Shown one piece after another: positions 27,273 to 37,939 of a stretch of 64,000 nucleotides of DNA. The position numbers and the translations under genes were made by a program. Source of the DNA: Litchfieldia alkalitelluris (GTDB lineage: Bacteria; Bacillota; Bacilli; Bacillales; Salisediminibacteriaceae); assembly GCF_002153425.1 (NCBI RefSeq), contig NZ_KZ119600.1, positions 378,835 to 442,834 on the forward strand. Reading direction: 5' to 3'. The notes below the pieces were generated by a model, which was given only the letters and a program-made list of their open reading frames with translations, was not told the DNA's origin and ran no database searches. Numbering within the stretch: position 1 is the stretch's first letter; every line of letters begins with the position of its first letter.

Positions 27273-27995
27273 GTGAATACATTAACGAAGGGCGAATGTC
27301 TCTACGAAGGAAAAGCAAAGCGAATCTATGCCACAGAAGAACCAGAAGTGCTTTGGGTAGAATACAAGGACGATGCAACTGCTTTTAACGGAGAAAAGAA
27401 AGACGTGCTCGAAGGGAAAGGTCTATTAAATAATGAAATTAGCTCTATAATTTTCTCAAGATTAAAAGAAGTCGGAATTGACAGCCATTTCATTAAGAGG
27501 CTCTCCTCTAATGAGCAGCTAGTACAAAAAGTAGAGATTGTACCAATTGAAGTTGTTGTAAGGAATGTGGCTGCAGGGAGCTTAGTAAAGCGACTTGGAA
27601 TTGAAAGAGGGACAGCCTTTTCCCCAGCAATTCTTGAATTCTATTATAAAGATGATGATCTCGGTGATCCGCTAATGACCGAAGAACATATTCGAGTAAT
27701 GGAGCTTGCAACGCCAGAGGAGCTTGCCCAAATAAAAGAAATTGCTTTACATGTAAACGATCGTTTAAAAGAGATTTTCAAAGACATTGGCATTCAATTA
27801 GTAGATTACAAATTGGAGTTTGGTAGAGATCATACTGGTGAAATCTTATTGGCTGACGAAATCTCGCCAGATACATGTCGCCTTTGGGACGAAAAGACAG
27901 GAGAATCCTTTGATAAAGATTTATTCCGTTTTGAGCAAGGGAACTTGCAGGATGGCTATACAACTATACTATCAAGACTTGGGGGAAATGAATAA
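27273..27995 (+). CDS. purC: SAICAR synthetase
   Basis: Joins CAIR and aspartate with ATP to give SAICAR. The protein is 240 residues. KGECLYEGKAKRIY is the N-terminal substrate loop, EVVVRNVAAGSL and LVDYKLEFGRD the conserved internal motifs, and LADEISPDTCRLWD the metal-binding region. GTG at 27273 with GGAGGGG six bases upstream is chosen; longer in-frame starts run into the repeat element. Confidence 0.96.
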   Translation: MNTLTKGECLYEGKAKRIYATEEPEVLWVEYKDDATAFNGEKKDVLEGKGLLNNEISSIIFSRLKEVGIDSHFIKRLSSNEQLVQKVEIVPIEVVVRNVAAGSLVKRLGIERGTAFSPAILEFYYKDDDLGDPLMTEEHIRVMELATPEELAQIKEIALHVNDRLKEIFKDIGIQLVDYKLEFGRDHTGEILLADEISPDTCRLWDEKTGESFDKDLFRFEQGNLQDGYTTILSRLGGNE

Positions 27996-28249
27996 TGTTC
28001 AAAGTAAAAGTGTACACAACATTAAAAGCAGGTGTTCTAGATCCACAAGGTTCGGCAGTGACAAACTCTCTTCACCATTTAGGGTATGAAGGGGTAGAAG
28101 ACGTTCGTATTGGTAAAGTTATGACTCTTACAATTAACAGCACGGAAGATAAAATCGAAGGTCTTGTTAAAGAGATGTGTGAGAAGCTGTTAGCTAATCC
28201 AGTCATTGAGGATTACCGCTATGAAATTGAGGAGGTAGTCGCACAATGA
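27995..28249 (+). CDS. purS: FGAM synthase subunit PurS
   Basis: An 84-residue small subunit that bridges PurQ and PurL in the Gram-positive three-part FGAM synthase and helps ammonia transfer. [17 protein letters not shown] is the family start and [18 protein letters not shown] the end. It overlaps the last base of purC and is followed by purQ with a 4-nt overlap. Confidence 0.96.
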   Translation: MFKVKVYTTLKAGVLDPQGSAVTNSLHHLGYEGVEDVRIGKVMTLTINSTEDKIEGLVKEMCEKLLANPVIEDYRYEIEEVVAQ

Positions 28250-28929
28250 GGTTTGCAGTCATCGTATTTCCAGGCTCCAACTGTGACTTAGATATGTACC
28301 ATGCAGTGAAAGATGAGCTTGGTGCAGAAGTAGAATATGTTTGGCATGACGAGACGAGTCTAGAAGGTTTCGATGGTGTACTACTACCAGGAGGCTTCTC
28401 GTATGGAGACTATCTACGTACAGGAGCTATTGCGAGGTTTTCCCCAATCATGAAAGCAGTTGTGGAAGCTGCTGAAGCTGGAAAACCTGTACTGGGTGTT
28501 TGTAACGGATTTCAGATTTTACTAGAAGCAGGCCTTCTACCAGGTGCAATGCGTCGCAATCAAAACTTAAAGTTTATTTGCCGCCCAGTAACACTAGTAG
28601 TAGAAAATAATGAAACACTGTTTTCAAATGGCTACCAAAACGGTGAAGAAATTACAGTTCCAGTGGCGCACGGAGAAGGAAACTATTATTGCGATGAGGC
28701 GACACTCGCACAGCTTAAAGAAAATAATCAAATTGTTTTCACATATAAAGACAACATTAACGGTTCTGTTGATAGTATCGCTGGCATAACAAATGAGGCA
28801 GGAAATGTGCTTGGTATGATGCCTCACCCAGAGCGTGCTGTTGATAGTTTACTAGGATCAGCAGATGGTCTTACTTTATTTAAATCGATTTTAACTCACT
28901 GGAGGGAACGACATGCAATTACTTCATGA
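28246..28929 (+). CDS. purQ: FGAM synthase, glutaminase subunit
   Basis: A 227-residue class I amidotransferase that supplies ammonia to Pur[10 protein letters not shown] at the N-terminus, the nucleophile in GVCNGFQ and the His/Glu pair in [10 protein letters not shown] are complete. It overlaps purS (ATGA) and purL (17 nt). Confidence 0.97.
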   Translation: MRFAVIVFPGSNCDLDMYHAVKDELGAEVEYVWHDETSLEGFDGVLLPGGFSYGDYLRTGAIARFSPIMKAVVEAAEAGKPVLGVCNGFQILLEAGLLPGAMRRNQNLKFICRPVTLVVENNETLFSNGYQNGEEITVPVAHGEGNYYCDEATLAQLKENNQIVFTYKDNINGSVDSIAGITNEAGNVLGMMPHPERAVDSLLGSADGLTLFKSILTHWRERHAITS

Positions 28930-31147
28930 ACCATCACCGCAACAAATTAAGGATTTGCGCGTCTATGCTGAAATGGGCGTCACAGACGAAGAGTTTGCTT
29001 TAGTGGAAAAAATTATGGGGAGACTCCCTAACTATACAGAATTAGGTTTGTTCTCGGTGATGTGGTCAGAGCATTGTAGTTATAAAAACTCTAAAGTTTT
29101 ACTCAAAAAATTCCCGACAGATGGACCTAAAGTACTTCAAGGACCAGGGGAAGGTGCTGGGATCATTGATATTGGTGACGAGCAAGCAGTCGTGTTCAAA
29201 ATTGAAAGTCACAACCACCCATCAGCGATTGAGCCATACCAAGGCGCAGCAACAGGTGTAGGTGGGATTATCCGAGACATTTTTTCCATGGGAGCTCGTC
29301 CAGTTGCAATTCTTAATTCCTTACGTTTCGGTGAGTTGACGAAGCCACGGGTGAAATTCCTATTTGAAGAAGTAGTTGCAGGAATCGCGGGCTACGGTAA
29401 CTGTATTGGTATTCCTACTGTTGGGGGAGAAATTCAATTTGACCCTTGCTATGAAGGAAATCCACTAGTCAATGCCATGTGTGTTGGATTAATCGACCAT
29501 AAAGATATTCAAAAGGGCCAAGCAAAAGGTGTAGGAAACTCTGTCATTTATGTTGGGGCGAGCACTGGTCGCGATGGGATTCACGGTGCAACGTTTGCAT
29601 CGGAGGAATTGAGTGAAGCGTCTGAAGCAAAACGTCCAGCAGTACAGGTAGGAGATCCATTTATGGAGAAGCTCCTTCTTGAAGCTTGCTTAGAGGTTGT
29701 GAAAAATGATGCCCTCGTTGGAATTCAAGATATGGGTGCAGCGGGACTAACGTCTTCCTCTGCAGAAATGGCGAGTAAAGCTGGTTCAGGAATTGAAATG
29801 GATTTAGATAAAGTACCGCAGCGTGAAAAAGGAATGACACCATATGAAATGATGCTTTCTGAATCACAGGAGAGAATGCTTCTTGTGGTGGAAAAAGGAA
29901 GAGAGCAGGAGATCATCGACTTATTTGAACATTGGGATCTTCATGCAACAGTTGTTGGGAAAGTAACAGATGATAAGCGTCTTCGTCTTCTTCATAAGGG
30001 GGAAGTTGTGGCGGATGTACCAGTTGACTCATTGGCTGAAGATGCGCCAGTGTATCACAAGCCGTCTGCGGAGCCAGCTTACTACCGTGAATTTCAACAG
30101 CAAGGTTCATATCGACCTGCAGTTACAGATATGAAAGATACATTACACAATCTATTAAAACAACCTACAATTGCTAGTAAAGAGTGGGTTTATGATCAAT
30201 ATGATTATATGGTGCGAACGAATACGGTTGTTGCTCCAGGCTCTGATGCGGCTGTTCTTCGGATTCGCGGTACGGAAAAGGCAGTAGCCATGACAACAGA
30301 CTGTAACTCCAGATATCTATATTTAGATCCATACGTAGGTGGCCAATTAGCGATTGCTGAAGCGTCAAGGAACCTTGTCTGCTCTGGCGCAAAACCCTTA
30401 GGTGTAACGGACTGCTTGAACTATGGGAATCCAGAGCGCCCTGAGATCTTCTGGCAGCTTGAAAAATCAACAGATGGCTTAAGTGATGCATGTAGAGTTT
30501 TAGAAACGCCAGTAATTGGTGGTAACGTCTCTCTATATAATGAGCGAAGTGGTGTAGCTGTTTATCCAACACCTGTCATTGGGATGGTTGGTCTTGTGGA
30601 TCATGTGGACCACATTACAAGACAGCAGTTCCAACAAGCCGGAGACCTCATCTATGTTGTTGGGGAAGCGGGAGAAGATTTTGGTGGAAGTGAGCTTCAA
30701 AAGTTGATGGAAGCTGGGAAAGTTTTTGGTCAACCACCTGCGTTTGATATACAGGTAGAGAAGCGTCGTCAGGAACAAGTTTTACATGCAATCCAAGAAG
30801 GGACGGTTTCTTCTGCCCATGACTTAGCAGAAGGTGGCTTCCTAGTGGCTTTAGCGGAATGTACATTCGGAACAGCTTTCGGAGCTTCTGTAAAACTAAC
30901 TGGTAGCGATCAGTTAACAGAGTTCTTTAGCGAAACACCGTCACGATATATTATTACTGTTTCAAAAGAAAATCGTGAACAATTTGAAAAGTTCGTTCCA
31001 GATGCAATTCTAGTTGGAGAAGTAACAGAAGAGCCGACATTACAGGTGCAAGATAACCAAGGGAATGTCGTGTTAGAGGAAAATATTGAAATTCTTGAAG
31101 ACACATGGAGAGGTGCCATTGCATGTTTGCTGAAATCAAAGGTTTAA
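28913..31147 (+). CDS. purL: FGAM synthase, catalytic subunit
   Basis: Converts FGAR to FGAM using ATP and ammonia from PurQ. The 744-residue length is that of small, Gram-positive PurL. Two repeated AIR-synthetase-like halves are visible, with [30 protein letters not shown] and [12 protein letters not shown] in the first half and GNVSLYNE and SAHDLAEGG in the second. The ATG has a TGGAGGGA site; its end overlaps the start of purF. Confidence 0.97.
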   Translation: MQLLHEPSPQQIKDLRVYAEMGVTDEEFALVEKIMGRLPNYTELGLFSVMWSEHCSYKNSKVLLKKFPTDGPKVLQGPGEGAGIIDIGDEQAVVFKIESHNHPSAIEPYQGAATGVGGIIRDIFSMGARPVAILNSLRFGELTKPRVKFLFEEVVAGIAGYGNCIGIPTVGGEIQFDPCYEGNPLVNAMCVGLIDHKDIQKGQAKGVGNSVIYVGASTGRDGIHGATFASEELSEASEAKRPAVQVGDPFMEKLLLEACLEVVKNDALVGIQDMGAAGLTSSSAEMASKAGSGIEMDLDKVPQREKGMTPYEMMLSESQERMLLVVEKGREQEIIDLFEHWDLHATVVGKVTDDKRLRLLHKGEVVADVPVDSLAEDAPVYHKPSAEPAYYREFQQQGSYRPAVTDMKDTLHNLLKQPTIASKEWVYDQYDYMVRTNTVVAPGSDAAVLRIRGTEKAVAMTTDCNSRYLYLDPYVGGQLAIAEASRNLVCSGAKPLGVTDCLNYGNPERPEIFWQLEKSTDGLSDACRVLETPVIGGNVSLYNERSGVAVYPTPVIGMVGLVDHVDHITRQQFQQAGDLIYVVGEAGEDFGGSELQKLMEAGKVFGQPPAFDIQVEKRRQEQVLHAIQEGTVSSAHDLAEGGFLVALAECTFGTAFGASVKLTGSDQLTEFFSETPSRYIITVSKENREQFEKFVPDAILVGEVTEEPTLQVQDNQGNVVLEENIEILEDTWRGAIACLLKSKV

Positions 31148-32535
31148 ACGAAGAGTGTGGCGTGTTTGGTGTTTGGGGACATAAGGAGGCAGCACACATT
31201 ACGTATTATGGTCTCCATAGCTTACAACATCGTGGACAAGAAGGTGCAGGGATCGTCGTATCCAACGGTGAAAAACTGCAATGTCATAAAGGATTAGGAC
31301 TCGTTAATGATGTTTTCGGTCATGGAGAACTGGAGCAGTTACATGGGTCAGGTGCCATTGGTCATGTTCGTTATACAACGGCGGGGGCAAGCGACTTAAC
31401 AAACTGTCAGCCGTTTCTATTTAACTCTCAAACTGGCAGCCTTGCGTTAGCGCACAACGGTAATTTAGTAAACGCTAATGCCTTAAAGCACCAGCTTGAA
31501 AGACAGGGGAGTATTTTTCAAACAACATCTGACACGGAAGTTGTGGCACATCTCATTAAACGCAGTGGCTATGAAACGTTAGAAGATAGAATCAAAAATG
31601 CGTTAACAATGGTTAAGGGTGCATATGCTTTCGTTATGATGGAGGAAGACAAACTCATTGCAGCTTTGGACCCTAATGGCCTCCGTCCGTTATCAATCGG
31701 CAGAATTGGGGAAGCGTATGTCATCTCCTCTGAAACATGTGCGTTTGATATTATCGGAGCGACTTATGAAAGGGAAGTAGAACCTGGTGAATTGATCATC
31801 ATTGATGACAATGGACTACGAAGTGAGAAGTTTTCCTTATCACCGAAGCGTGCCATTTGTTCTATGGAATATGTTTATTTTGCCCGTCCAGACAGTAATG
31901 TTGATCAGATCAACGTCCACTATGCTAGGAAAAACCTCGGGAAGGAACTTGCGTTGGAAAAACCAATTGAAGCAGATGTTGTTACGGGAGTACCAGATTC
32001 TAGTATCTCTGCTGCCATTGGCTATGCAGAACAAGCGGGGATTCCTTATGAGTTAGGCTTAATAAAAAATCGTTATGTTGGTCGAACGTTTATACAACCA
32101 TCACAGGAGCTTCGTGAGCAAGGGGTAAAAATGAAGCTTTCTGCAGTACGTGGTGTCGTGGAAGGGAAACGAGTTGTGATGATTGATGACTCGATTGTTC
32201 GAGGAACAACGAGCCGAAGAATTGTTAAATTATTAAGGGAAGCAGGAGCGTTAGAAGTCCATGTTCGAATCAGTTCCCCTCCTATTCAAAACTCTTGTTT
32301 CTACGGAATTGATACTTCGACAAAGGGAGAGTTAATCGCTTCCGATAAATCGGTTCAGGAAATCTGCGATGAGATTGGAGCAGATTCCCTTGAGTTCTTA
32401 AGTGTTGAAGGGTTAATGAGAGGGATTGGAAGGCCAGACACAGAGGAAAATCACGGACAGTGTCTTGCTTGTTTTACAGGTCAATATCCAACAGAGATCT
32501 ACCCAGAATCAGACCACCCATATGAAAAGGTATAA
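31123..32535 (+). CDS. purF: Amidophosphoribosyltransferase
   Basis: Catalyses the first committed step, PRPP plus glutamine to phosphoribosylamine. From the ATG at 31123 the N-terminus is an 11-residue propeptide ending NEE, followed by Cys12 (CGVFGVWG), which becomes the N-terminal nucleophile after self-processing, as in B. subtilis PurF. The PRPP loop is [14 protein letters not shown]. Cysteines for a [4Fe-4S] cluster are present (for example CSMEYVYF and GQCLACFTG). An earlier in-frame ATG at 31105 would lengthen the propeptide and is less likely. Confidence 0.97.
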   Translation: MFAEIKGLNEECGVFGVWGHKEAAHITYYGLHSLQHRGQEGAGIVVSNGEKLQCHKGLGLVNDVFGHGELEQLHGSGAIGHVRYTTAGASDLTNCQPFLFNSQTGSLALAHNGNLVNANALKHQLERQGSIFQTTSDTEVVAHLIKRSGYETLEDRIKNALTMVKGAYAFVMMEEDKLIAALDPNGLRPLSIGRIGEAYVISSETCAFDIIGATYEREVEPGELIIIDDNGLRSEKFSLSPKRAICSMEYVYFARPDSNVDQINVHYARKNLGKELALEKPIEADVVTGVPDSSISAAIGYAEQAGIPYELGLIKNRYVGRTFIQPSQELREQGVKMKLSAVRGVVEGKRVVMIDDSIVRGTTSRRIVKLLREAGALEVHVRISSPPIQNSCFYGIDTSTKGELIASDKSVQEICDEIGADSLEFLSVEGLMRGIGRPDTEENHGQCLACFTGQYPTEIYPESDHPYEKV

Positions 32536-32549
32536 GGAAGGGGCATATC

Positions 32550-33596
32550 ATGTCTAAAGCGTATGAATCGGCAGGAGTTAACATTGAAGCAGGGTATGAA
32601 GGTGTTAGGAGAATGAAAAAGCACGTGGAGTCCACAAGGCGTCCTGAGGTCATGGGTGGTCTTGGAGGATTCGGTGGATTGTTTGATCTATCAGGCTTCT
32701 CATACGAAGAGCCTGTCCTTGTATCTGGAACAGATGGTGTTGGAACGAAGCTTTTGCTTGCACAGGAGATGGGAAAACACGATACAATTGGCATCGATGC
32801 TGTTGCCATGTGCGTCAATGACATTGTTGTTCAAGGTGCTTCACCATTGTTTTTCTTAGATTATCTTGCTTTAGGTGTCAATGACCCTGAAGTGGTGGAG
32901 CAAATAGTTGCTGGTATTGCTGACGGCTGCAGGCAGTCTGGCTGTGCCCTGATCGGTGGGGAAACTGCTGAAATGCCTGGATTATATCAGCCTGAGGAAT
33001 ATGATGTTGCTGGATTTGTCGTCGGGATTGGGGAGAAAAAGCATCTGCTTAATCCTGCCAATGTGGCAGAAGGAGATGTTCTCATCGGTCTTCCTTCTAC
33101 AGGGGTTCACAGCAATGGTTTTTCCCTTGTTAGAAAGATTGTCACAAGCCAAGGCTACAACTGGAATGACTCCTTTGTGGCGTCGGGTGATACGGAAAAA
33201 ACGATAGGGGAGGTTCTTTTAACCCCAACGAAAATTTATGTGAATGCCTTAAAACCTTTTCTCGGAAAAGGGGTTGTAAAGGCGGCTGCACACATCACTG
33301 GCGGTGGTTTTATCGAGAATGTTCCGCGCATGTTGCCTGAGGGTCTTGGGGCTACTATCGACACTTCTAAATGGGATGTTCCTGAGGTGTTCGGTTGGTT
33401 AAAGGAGAAGGGCAATCTCTCGGATCGTGATCTCTACGAAACGTTCAATATGGGGATTGGCCTTGTTTTAACTATTTCTCCAAATGATGTTGATCAAGTT
33501 CTAGGTTTATTGGAAGAGGCTGGGGAGACGGCTCATGTGATTGGTCAGGTTACTCGTGGTTCTGGGATTGTTCTTGAAGGGGTTGACGTGGAATGA
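32550..33596 (+). CDS. purM: AIR synthetase
   Basis: Closes FGAM to AIR with ATP. The 348-residue protein has [37 protein letters not shown] and [10 protein letters not shown] in the expected order. GGAAGGGG precedes the ATG. It overlaps purN by 4 nt. Confidence 0.97.
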   Translation: MSKAYESAGVNIEAGYEGVRRMKKHVESTRRPEVMGGLGGFGGLFDLSGFSYEEPVLVSGTDGVGTKLLLAQEMGKHDTIGIDAVAMCVNDIVVQGASPLFFLDYLALGVNDPEVVEQIVAGIADGCRQSGCALIGGETAEMPGLYQPEEYDVAGFVVGIGEKKHLLNPANVAEGDVLIGLPSTGVHSNGFSLVRKIVTSQGYNWNDSFVASGDTEKTIGEVLLTPTKIYVNALKPFLGKGVVKAAAHITGGGFIENVPRMLPEGLGATIDTSKWDVPEVFGWLKEKGNLSDRDLYETFNMGIGLVLTISPNDVDQVLGLLEEAGETAHVIGQVTRGSGIVLEGVDVE

Positions 33597-34177
33597 AGCT
33601 TGCCGTGTTTGCTTCTGGCAGTGGGAGTAATTTTGAAGCAATTGTAGGGGCTGTGCATGCAGGTGATATAGCTGGAACGGTGCAGGTGCTCATTTGTGAT
33701 AAGGGGGATGCGTTTGCTCTAGAGCGGGCTGAAAGGCTTTGCATCCCTGCTTATGTTTTGGAGCCTAGGAAGTATGGCTCTAAAGTGGAATATGAGGAGG
33801 CTGTGCTCCAGGTGCTGCGTTCCTACGAGGTGGAGCTCATTATCCTCGCTGGCTATATGAGGCTAGTAGGAGACACCCTGCTTTCGGCGTATGAAAACAG
33901 GATTATTAATATTCACCCATCACTTTTGCCTGCATTCCCTGGTTTAGATGCAATTGGGCAAGCTTTTGATGCGGGGGTCAAAATAACTGGTGTTACAGTA
34001 CATTATGTAGATGCTGGAATGGACACTGGCCCGATTATCGCACAGGAAGCGGTCAAGGTGGAGGATTCGGATAACAAGGAAGCGGTGCAGCGAAAAATCC
34101 AAGCGGTGGAGCATTCGCTGTATCCAAAGACGGTTCAGCATGTAATAGAAGATTTGGGTAGGAGGATTAATCAATGA
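33593..34177 (+). CDS. purN: GAR transformylase (formyl-THF dependent)
   Basis: Transfers formyl from 10-formyl-THF to GAR. The 194-residue protein shows [31 protein letters not shown] with the catalytic Asn and His, and [16 protein letters not shown] with the catalytic Asp. The end overlaps purH by 4 nt. Confidence 0.97.
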   Translation: MKLAVFASGSGSNFEAIVGAVHAGDIAGTVQVLICDKGDAFALERAERLCIPAYVLEPRKYGSKVEYEEAVLQVLRSYEVELIILAGYMRLVGDTLLSAYENRIINIHPSLLPAFPGLDAIGQAFDAGVKITGVTVHYVDAGMDTGPIIAQEAVKVEDSDNKEAVQRKIQAVEHSLYPKTVQHVIEDLGRRINQ

Positions 34178-35709
34178 ATAAACGGGCGTTAGTAAGTGTA
34201 TCTGATAAAACAGGTATTGTGGAGTTTGTACAAAAGCTAGAGGCACTTGGTGTTGAGATTATCTCTACTGGGGGAACGAAGAAGGCGCTTCAAGATGCAG
34301 GTGTGAAGGTGATTGGTATTGAAGAGGTGACTGGTTTTCCAGAAATGATGGATGGGCGTGTGAAGACGTTACACCCTGTCATTCATGGTGGTTTGTTAGC
34401 TGTGAGGGATAATGAGGAGCACATGGCTTCCGCAAAGGAACATAGTATCGGATTGATTGACTTTGTTATCGTCAATTTATATCCATTCCAGGCGACGATT
34501 GAGCGTCCTGACGCAACTTTTGCTGATGCCATTGAAAATATCGACATTGGTGGACCTTCAATGATTCGTTCTGCTGCGAAAAATCATGCATCTGTTTCTG
34601 TTATTGTAGATGCTGCTGATTATGGTGTTGTTGTGGAGGAATTGGAAACTGCTGGAGAAGTATCGAGTGACTTGAAGCGCAAGCTAGCTGCTAAAGCGTT
34701 CCGTCACACAGCTGCTTATGATGCGCTCATTGGAGAATACTTAACAAAACAGGTGGGAGAAGATGCACCTGAAAAGTTAACGATCACGTATAACCGCAAG
34801 CAAATGCTTCGTTATGGAGAAAATCCTCATCAGATGGCAGCATTTTACGAGCGTCCATTAGGAAATCCTGCTTCCATTGCAAATGCAAAGCAGCTTCATG
34901 GAAAAGAGCTTTCTTACAACAATATTAACGATGCTGATGCGGCTTTAGCTGTGGTGAAGGATTTTAAAGAGCCTGCTGTATCCGTGATCAAGCATATGAA
35001 TCCTTGTGGAGTAGGTACAGGGGAAACGGTTTATGAAGCTTTCATGAAAGCATATGAGGCTGATCCTGTTTCTATTTTCGGGGGCATCGTGGCCTCTAAC
35101 CGTACGATTGATGGTCCTACTGCAGAGAAATTGAAGGAGATTTTCCTTGAAATTGTTATTGCACCTGATTTTACGGAGGAAGCCCTAACTATTTTAACGG
35201 AGAAAAAGAATATCCGCTTATTGACAGTTAATGTGAAGGACAACCAACCGTTTGAACAGCGTATTACTACTGTTTCAGGTGGGGCGTTAATGCAGGAGAC
35301 TGACACGTTAAGTTTTGAAGATGTAACGGTGACAAATCCTACGAAGCGTGAGCCTTCTGAGGACGAATGGAATCAACTGAAGATGGCGTGGAAGGTTGTC
35401 AAGCACGTGAAATCCAATGCCATTGTTTTAGGTAAGGCTGATCAAACAATCGGAATCGGAGCAGGTCAGATGAATCGTGTAGGTTCTGCGAAGATTGCTA
35501 TAGAACAGGCTGGAGAAAAAGCTCAGGGTTCTGTTCTAGCATCCGATGCATTTTTCCCAATGAGCGATACAGTAGAAACGGCTGCTAAAGCTGGAATAAC
35601 GGCAATTATTCAACCAGGTGGATCGAAGCGTGACCAAGAATCTATCGATATGGCAGATAAGTACGGAATTGCAATGGTGTTTACAGGCGTACGCCACTTT
35701 AAACATTAA
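34174..35709 (+). CDS. purH: AICAR transformylase / IMP cyclohydrolase
   Basis: A bifunctional enzyme that performs the last two steps to IMP. The 511-residue protein has an N-terminal MGS-like cyclohydrolase domain ([26 protein letters not shown]) and the transformylase domain ([38 protein letters not shown]). After it a 345-bp gap with a structured repeat separates purD. Confidence 0.97.
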   Translation: MNKRALVSVSDKTGIVEFVQKLEALGVEIISTGGTKKALQDAGVKVIGIEEVTGFPEMMDGRVKTLHPVIHGGLLAVRDNEEHMASAKEHSIGLIDFVIVNLYPFQATIERPDATFADAIENIDIGGPSMIRSAAKNHASVSVIVDAADYGVVVEELETAGEVSSDLKRKLAAKAFRHTAAYDALIGEYLTKQVGEDAPEKLTITYNRKQMLRYGENPHQMAAFYERPLGNPASIANAKQLHGKELSYNNINDADAALAVVKDFKEPAVSVIKHMNPCGVGTGETVYEAFMKAYEADPVSIFGGIVASNRTIDGPTAEKLKEIFLEIVIAPDFTEEALTILTEKKNIRLLTVNVKDNQPFEQRITTVSGGALMQETDTLSFEDVTVTNPTKREPSEDEWNQLKMAWKVVKHVKSNAIVLGKADQTIGIGAGQMNRVGSAKIAIEQAGEKAQGSVLASDAFFPMSDTVETAAKAGITAIIQPGGSKRDQESIDMADKYGIAMVFTGVRHFKH

Positions 35710-35757
35710 AGAAATTAGGTTATTTAAAACTTCAACTCAGTAGTCATAATGCAGTGA

Positions 35758-35988
35758 TTGGAGTGGAAGACACGAGACTCCTGCGGGATAAAAGGCAGGG
35801 GTGAGACCCCGCAGAAGCAGGAGGCAGGACGCCGACATTACGCCGTTGCCCACAGGACGTGGGCATGTACTTAGGCGGAATTTGGAGGAGGCTCACCAGC
35901 CGCCCGCGGCAAAGTAGACACTGCGAAGAATGAGCAGATGTCGCACTTGTACCTTGCGTGAAAGCGAGTGTCTGGAGCGTAAATCACA
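35758..35988 (+). repeat. Structured Bacillus repeat between purH and purD
   Basis: The longest copy. It runs from GTGATTGGAGTGGAAGACACG through GAGACTCCTGCGGGATAA, CAGGGGTGAGACCCCGCAG, GGAGGAGGCTCACCAGCCGC and CCGCGGCAAAG to GAAAGCGAGTGTCTGGAGCG and AAATCAC, with partly complementary ends. No open frame with a ribosome binding site lies in this 345-bp gap. The tail (35896-35980) is shared with 14119-14200. Confidence 0.82.
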
Positions 35989-36054
35989 ACTATAGACTAT
36001 AGTGAATCCTATTAAAATCAAGAGTTTAAATATAACGTAAGGGGGGCGATGGCG

Positions 36055-37365
36055 ATGAAGCTTTTAGTTGTTGGTAGTGGTGGACGAGAACACGCAATGT
36101 GTTGCAAGCTGATGGAATCAAAGAAGACTACAAAAGTTTTCGCAGCACCTGGCAGTGATGGTATGTCCTTGGATGGTGTTTCGTCCACTGGGATTTCAGA
36201 ATTAGATCATGTTAGATTGGTTCAATTTGCGAAGGAAGAAGGCATTGATTTAACGATTGTAGGCCCCGAAGTTCCTTTAGTAAATGGGGTCGTAGATGAA
36301 TTTGAAGCGGAAGGGCTAAGAATTTTTGGTCCATCAAAAGCAGCGGCTCAACTTGAAGGAAGTAAAGAATTTGCTAAGAAAATCATGGTTGATTACAATA
36401 TTCCAACTGCAAAATATCAGGCTTTTTCAGACTTGGAAGCAGCAAAAGCATATGTTGTTGAAAATGGTGCGCCTATAGTGGTTAAGGCTGATGGTTTAGC
36501 TGCAGGAAAGGGAGTAGTTGTGGCGGAAACAGTGGCGGACGCCCTTACTGCACTAGATGAAATTATGGGTGATCGAGCATTCGGTGAAGCTGGTTCTATG
36601 GTTGTCATTGAAGAGTGTCTTCGTGGTGAGGAACTTTCCCTTATGGCTTTTGTAAGTGGAGAGACAGTTGTTCCAATGGTTCCTGCACAGGATCATAAAC
36701 GAGCTTTTGACGGAGATGCAGGTCCTAATACTGGTGGAATGGGTGCATATTCTCCAGTTCCACATATTGATGCTGCGATTGTTGAAGAAGCAGAGCGTAC
36801 AATTCTTCGACCGATGGCAAAGGCAATGGTAGCAGAAGGTGTTCCTTTTACTGGCATTTTATATGCAGGTTTAATGGTCACAGAGGACGGTCCGAAGGTA
36901 ATTGAATTTAACGCTCGTTTTGGTGACCCTGAAACGCAAGTTGTCCTTCCACGTTTAGAGTCTGATTTAGTTGATGTGGTGGAAGCTGTTATGTCTGGGG
37001 AAGAACTCGCGCTTTCATGGACGGAAGAGGCTTGTGCTGGCGTCGTATTGGCATCAGAAGGATATCCAGGTTCCTATGAAAAAGGAGTTTCCTTTGATGT
37101 ACCAGTTAATTTAAGTCCTGGGCAAAAATGGTATCATGCTGGTACGAAGGAAGTGGTTGGCCAAAAGGGGCAGTGGGAGACAAACGGAGGAAGAGTAATC
37201 CTTCTATCAAGTTTAGGTGTGGACTTTAAAGATGCCCTAGAGCGTACTTATCGCGTTCTTGATAATTCAACCTTTAATGGATTATTTTATCGTAGTGATA
37301 TTGGTAGTCGCGCACTTAATGCGTCTATCGAGAACGGGAACGCTTCTTTGTCCAAATTAATATGA
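36055..37365 (+). CDS. purD: Phosphoribosylamine-glycine ligase (GAR synthetase)
   Basis: An ATP-grasp ligase of 436 residues that joins glycine to phosphoribosylamine. VVGSGGREHAM opens the protein; KADGLAAGKGVVVA, DHKRAFDGDAGPNTGGMGAYSP and EFNARFGDPETQ are the family blocks. ATG at 36055 is preferred because the GGGGGG site is then eight bases away; the ATG at 36049 is only two away. Last gene of the operon; a small gene on the other strand overlaps its 3' end by 41 bp. Confidence 0.96.
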   Translation: MKLLVVGSGGREHAMCCKLMESKKTTKVFAAPGSDGMSLDGVSSTGISELDHVRLVQFAKEEGIDLTIVGPEVPLVNGVVDEFEAEGLRIFGPSKAAAQLEGSKEFAKKIMVDYNIPTAKYQAFSDLEAAKAYVVENGAPIVVKADGLAAGKGVVVAETVADALTALDEIMGDRAFGEAGSMVVIEECLRGEELSLMAFVSGETVVPMVPAQDHKRAFDGDAGPNTGGMGAYSPVPHIDAAIVEEAERTILRPMAKAMVAEGVPFTGILYAGLMVTEDGPKVIEFNARFGDPETQVVLPRLESDLVDVVEAVMSGEELALSWTEEACAGVVLASEGYPGSYEKGVSFDVPVNLSPGQKWYHAGTKEVVGQKGQWETNGGRVILLSSLGVDFKDALERTYRVLDNSTFNGLFYRSDIGSRALNASIENGNASLSKLI

Positions 37366-37432
37366 GAGCAATAATACTTCCAAATACTAAAAAGAATAAA
37401 AAGAAAAAGTCAGTAATCAATTCCATTAACAT
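37325..37432 (-). CDS. Tiny single-pass membrane protein
   Basis: A 35-residue protein: MLMELITD, a helix FFFLFFLVFGSIIALILIW and a basic tail KKRSRSR. AAGGAG lies nine bases upstream of the ATG on the minus strand. The form resembles tiny bacillar membrane proteins with an E-x-x-x-D start motif, which are often annotated near this locus, but I cannot confirm the family. Its 3' end overlaps the purD coding end convergently. Confidence 0.6.
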   Translation of the reverse strand: MLMELITDFFFLFFLVFGSIIALILIWTKKRSRSR

Positions 37433-37459
37433 ATTTTCTAACTCCTTAACTTTAATATA

Positions 37460-37494
37460 GTATGGGGCTAAGTATGCCCCATACTTATTTTTTG
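37460..37494 (+). terminator. Terminator of the purine operon
   Basis: GTATGGGGC and GCCCCATAC pair around TAAGTAT and are followed by TTATTTTTT. Confidence 0.85.
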
Positions 37495-37573
37495 ATGAAA
37501 AGTTCAGTTCTGATTGAACTTCGATGTTAGACTGTAGCGAGTTCAATTACATTTATGCCTATTTTCAGTGCAT

Positions 37574-37837
37574 TTACGAAGGATTCAGTGGTGCGTAGTC
37601 TTCGTAATGTTCATCTTCATGATCATCATAGTACTCCCTTGTTTCTTCAAACAGATAAACGATCGGGCAGAAGCGCGTAATCCCTTCTGCTATTTTCATC
37701 CCGCCAAGCATTGCTACAATAAATGGCATTGTATCATTGTTTCTGCGCCGGACTAATTTTGATGTTGCCCAAGCTAAAACAGTAAAACCACAAGTTATTC
37801 TAATTAACGCATTTACTAGACCGATATTAGGTCTCAT
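37574..37837 (-). CDS. YgaP-like two-helix membrane protein (DUF2892 type)
   Basis: An 87-residue protein with two hydrophobic segments (about residues 10-25 and 38-48), FCPIVYLF and an acidic, Tyr-rich tail (YYDDHEDEHYEDY). The MRPNIGLVNALIRITCG start is characteristic of the inner-membrane domain family that includes the tail of YgaP. The function is unknown. A GGGGGCA site precedes the ATG. Confidence 0.75.
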   Translation of the reverse strand: MRPNIGLVNALIRITCGFTVLAWATSKLVRRRNNDTMPFIVAMLGGMKIAEGITRFCPIVYLFEETREYYDDHEDEHYEDYAPLNPS

Positions 37838-37939
37838 CTGAATGCCCCCATTTTTTTTGTAATTTACAATCTTTTCTTTAATAATTTAAAGCAGATGTAT
37901 GGTAACATAGGAAATAATACTAAAAATTGGGTGATGGAA

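Noticed and set aside
27119-27388. Frames through the purB-purC repeat
   Set aside because: They are open because the palindromic repeat is G+C-rich; the purC start at 27273 has a proper site and family match.
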